This document shows, piece by piece, positions 6,522-8,485 of a stretch of DNA of 8,485 nt. Every line of letters starts with the position of its first letter. Within the stretch, counting starts at the first letter, position 1. The translations under genes and the position numbers were made by a program. The notes below the pieces were generated by a model, which saw only the letters and a list, made by a program, of their open reading frames with translations, made no database searches and was not told the origin of the DNA. The DNA comes from an uncultured Desulfobacterales bacterium (GTDB lineage Bacteria; Desulfobacterota; Desulfobacteria; Desulfobacterales; UBA11574): positions 1-8,485 of the forward strand of contig CALANC010000001.1 in the NCBI GenBank assembly GCA_937925895.1, read 5' to 3'.

Positions 6522-6752
6522 ATGTCTGTAGAAAAGCTTGATAAACGGGAAAAGCTTGATAAACGCTTCGGCGTTGTTGCAGTAGAAAGCGGATTTATTA
6601 CTCCTGAACAGCTATATGAGGCATTAAAAACTCAGGTCATGGAAGAATTAGAAGGTGCCAAACGTCGACTCGTTGGCCAAATTTTATATAAAATGGGATA
6701 TATAACAAGCGCTCAGGTTGATGAAGTTCTTTTATTTATGGGTGTTAAATAA
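6522..6752 (+). CDS. Small GspE-N/MshEN-like domain protein
   Basis: A 76-residue protein with no signal peptide or membrane segment. After a charged N-terminus it holds two copies of a helical repeat like that of the GspE N-terminal (MshEN) domain. Copy 1 is residues 15-38 (RFGVVAVESGFITPEQLYEAL, then Q38), copy 2 is residues 49-74 (RLVGQILYKMGYITSAQVDEVL). Both keep the Arg, Gly-x-Ile and Leu/Val spacing of the family. In MshE such repeats bind cyclic di-GMP; whether this free-standing copy does is inference. The ATG at 6522 is chosen over an in-frame TTG at 6495 because AAGGAG (6509-6514) sits 7 bases upstream of it. Residues 5-16 are a tandem EKLDKR duplication. No terminator is visible in the 138 bases before the convergent ALDH-like gene, and that gap holds nothing else I can support. 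Confidence 0.72.
   Translation: MSVEKLDKREKLDKRFGVVAVESGFITPEQLYEALKTQVMEELEGAKRRLVGQILYKMGYITSAQVDEVLLFMGVK
6531..6566 (+). repeat. 18-base in-frame tandem duplication
   Basis: Units 6531-6548 and 6549-6566 (GAAAAGCTTGATAAACG plus G or C) are identical at 17 of 18 bases. They double the hexapeptide EKLDKR near the N-terminus of the MshEN-like protein, including two HindIII-like AAGCTT palindromes 18 bases apart. The near-identity at DNA level suggests a recent slippage or duplication event. Confidence 0.85.
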
Positions 6753-6890
6753 GTGTTTACTCCCTTCCTAAAAAGAATTGGAACTACCCGCAATAAATGG
6801 ATTTCCTGAAATTACATCCAGACATGCTGCAGGGAACGAGGGGATCTATTTAATGTTGGCTGGTTAATGAACTCCTTAGTAACAAACATA

Positions 6891-8099
6891 TCACAATTTT
6901 GGCTCAATAGAACGGCGGGATAGTTCTGCAGTGTACGAGAATGCACCATCACGCTCGATCCAATGATTACCTTGACGTTCAAGAATCCATCCGCTGTCTT
7001 TTTTACCACCAAAAGGAAGACGTAAAGGGGTAAAGACGAACTCAGGGTTGTTATATACCATGCCGAAGTGTACCTGGAATGATTTTTCGGCGCCGGCTGG
7101 TGGTGAGCCAAAATAGTTCAACAAAAAACCGTAACGGGTGTCAACCAATTCTTCAATAACCTTTTCAGGATCGTCAAAAGATTTTAAGAGAAGAAAAGGT
7201 CCAAACAATTCAAGATCCGGGATTTTTTGATTTTTCATTTCCAGAACGAGGGGTGAAATTTTCTCTCCTTCTATATAACCGCATAGCAACGGGGCATCGG
7301 CACACGCTTTCAAGGCTTTTTGTAGAATGATACGGGTTCTTTCAACCCGAATCGGCCCAACATCCGTTTCAGAATCAAAAGGATCGCCTGTTTTCAGTCG
7401 TTGAACCCTCTCGAGTATCTGATCACGAACTGATGGGTAAATGTCTTTGTGTATCAGGGCCTTTTTTAGTGTCGTACAGTATTGACCGCCATTAATGAAA
7501 GCTCTGCGGGCGATAAAACGACTGGCCGCCGTGATATCAGCATCATCAAACACAACGGCGGCCGGCATCCCTCCGGGTCCGGCAAAAAAAAGTTTGTCAA
7601 AAGCCCGATACTGTTGTCTGTAAACTTCACCTACAGCGGAGGCTCCGGAAATGAAAAAGACGCGAACGTCTGTATTTTCGACACAAAATCTGCCAAATTC
7701 ACGATTATCCAGGCCCAATACCGGATCAAGCCCGTTAACGTTCTTACAAATTTTAGTCAAAACTGCCGCGGTTCTCGGTGTGTGCGAAGATAGACTAAAT
7801 CGAAGCTGGTTGCCCGTAAGAAGTGACGCCCCCCCCAGTCGGGCCAAAACGACAACCGGGGCATCATATGGGAAAATAGTAGCGACATTTCCATACGGCT
7901 CATCTTTCATGTAAGCAATCTCTTCTTCCATGGTGTGCAAATGTTCAACCGCCAAATCAACTTCAATAGAGGTAACACTTACCGGGAATCCAGCATCGAG
8001 AGCCGCAGCTTCCTGTAGATCCTGTTTATAAAAGTGAATAGCATCGGCAATTATTTCAATCTGTTCCAATCGTGCTTTTATCTCTTCTGTTCGGGTCAT
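6891..8099 (-). CDS. Short, divergent aldehyde-dehydrogenase-superfamily protein
   Basis: A 402-residue ALDH-fold protein, against about 480-500 usual; roughly the first 50 residues of a typical ALDH are absent. Recognisable parts are YGNVATIFPYDAP (69-81), TGN (95-97), the Rossmann ISGASAVG (150-157), the nucleophile motif GGQYCTT with Cys208 (204-210), LELFGPFLLL with Glu297 (296-305) and LPFGGKKDSG (361-370). The Asn of the usual PWN oxyanion motif is Asp79, the LKPSE lysine is replaced (FSLSS), and the general-base ELGG is GPGG (174-177). AGPGGMP somewhat resembles the GPGN motif of CoA-acylating ALDHs, so an acylating or altered activity is possible; a weakened enzyme is the alternative. 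An in-frame TAG (8108-8106) two codons before the ATG rules out a longer start in this frame. The Shine-Dalgarno is weak (GACGGA). It lies 57 bases downstream of the ADP-ribosylglycohydrolase gene. Confidence 0.8.
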   Translation of the reverse strand: MTRTEEIKARLEQIEIIADAIHFYKQDLQEAAALDAGFPVSVTSIEVDLAVEHLHTMEEEIAYMKDEPYGNVATIFPYDAPVVVLARLGGASLLTGNQLRFSLSSHTPRTAAVLTKICKNVNGLDPVLGLDNREFGRFCVENTDVRVFFISGASAVGEVYRQQYRAFDKLFFAGPGGMPAAVVFDDADITAASRFIARRAFINGGQYCTTLKKALIHKDIYPSVRDQILERVQRLKTGDPFDSETDVGPIRVERTRIILQKALKACADAPLLCGYIEGEKISPLVLEMKNQKIPDLELFGPFLLLKSFDDPEKVIEELVDTRYGFLLNYFGSPPAGAEKSFQVHFGMVYNNPEFVFTPLRLPFGGKKDSGWILERQGNHWIERDGAFSYTAELSRRSIEPKL

Positions 8100-8156
8100 A
8101 TCCGTCTATTTAGTGTCAACCTTGGTGATTTGGAATCATTTGCCGTCGCTATCGAA

Positions 8157-8485
8157 TTAAATTAAATGGAGATATTCTGCCTGACCATATTTTGTGTTAA
8201 ACCCATCGATAACGCTCAGGAATTCCTCAGGCAATCTTTCTCTAACCGCAGCTAATATTTCTTGGGGGATGTCTAGGTAATATGCCTGGGCAATTCCTCC
8301 TACAATACATGCAATTGTATCGCTGTCTCCACCCAGGGATATCCCTTTTCGGATGGCATCTTCGTAGCTTTGACTTTCCAAAAAAGCAATGATTGCCTCG
8401 GGTACAGTACCTTGACAAGATATATCAAAACCATAATGAGGTCTGATTTCATCAAGGGTTCTGTCGAGATCATAGGCAAATCGAT
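8157..8485 (-). CDS. ADP-ribosylglycohydrolase (DraG/ARH family), C-terminal 108 residues
   Basis: The frame is open from the right window edge to the TAA at 8159-8157, so the N-terminal part lies outside; an apparent start near 8381 is internal. The visible 108 residues carry the family's C-terminal signature: CQGTVPEAIIAFLES (23-37), YEDAIRKGISLGGDSDTIAC (40-59) and GGIAQAYY (62-69), then the helix ending in RLPEEFLSVIDGF. GGDSDT (51-56) supplies the two Asp and one Thr that bind the dinuclear magnesium site in DraG/ARH enzymes, and all are present. The family removes ADP-ribose from proteins or hydrolyses related ADP-ribosyl compounds; the target here is unknown. It is the upstream gene of a same-strand pair with the ALDH-like gene (57-base gap, no terminator seen), so co-transcription is plausible. 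Confidence 0.88.
   Translation of the reverse strand, partial: RFAYDLDRTLDEIRPHYGFDISCQGTVPEAIIAFLESQSYEDAIRKGISLGGDSDTIACIVGGIAQAYYLDIPQEILAAVRERLPEEFLSVIDGFNTKYGQAEYLHLI

Noticed and set aside
8100..8156. Frameshifted missing N-terminus of the ALDH-like protein
   Set aside because: Only 57 bases separate it from the preceding stop and none of the frames gives the missing ALDH segment.

Overview
The window reads like a chromosomal segment of an anaerobic deltaproteobacterium (Desulfobacterota), most likely a sulfate reducer of the Desulfobacterales type. This is an inference from gene content: a CooC-type nickel-insertion ATPase for carbon monoxide dehydrogenase, a short AMP nucleosidase, a stand-alone HDIG-type HD protein, a small GspE-N/MshEN-like protein and a sigma-54 promoter. 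No species can be named. There is no phage, CRISPR array, intact insertion sequence, rRNA or tRNA.

Layout. At the left edge, on the minus strand, lies the N-terminus of an RND-efflux periplasmic adaptor, cut by the window end. A 511-base non-coding stretch follows; it holds a dense run of inverted repeats (about 411-633) and a good sigma-70 promoter. Next come cooC (750-1505), a Ski2/Mtr4-like DEAH helicase (1617-3728) and, 12 bases further on, a metallo-beta-lactamase-fold hydrolase (3741-4469), all on the plus strand. The helicase and hydrolase almost certainly form one operon. A minus-strand HD-domain phosphohydrolase (4540-5154) converges on this block. It is divergent from a plus-strand AMP nucleosidase (5289-6074), and the two share a 134-base control region.

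The most striking part is 6075-6521. It carries a near-textbook -24/-12 sigma-54 promoter, then a run of stem-loops without a convincing ORF, then a strong intrinsic terminator. This looks like a sigma-54-dependent small RNA of about 167 nt. A 76-residue MshEN-like protein (6522-6752) follows. The right end is a minus-strand pair: the C-terminus of an ADP-ribosylglycohydrolase (from the window edge to 8157) and, downstream of it, a short aldehyde-dehydrogenase-fold protein (8099-6891). That protein keeps the catalytic Cys but lacks several other canonical active-site residues.

How the genes work together. Only two associations are well supported by spacing: helicase with hydrolase, and ADP-ribosylglycohydrolase with the ALDH-like protein. 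cooC would serve a CODH encoded elsewhere. The HD protein and AMP nucleosidase may both act on nucleotides, but only their shared intergenic region hints at a link. The sRNA and the MshEN-like protein suggest a regulatory module, but no target or partner is visible here.
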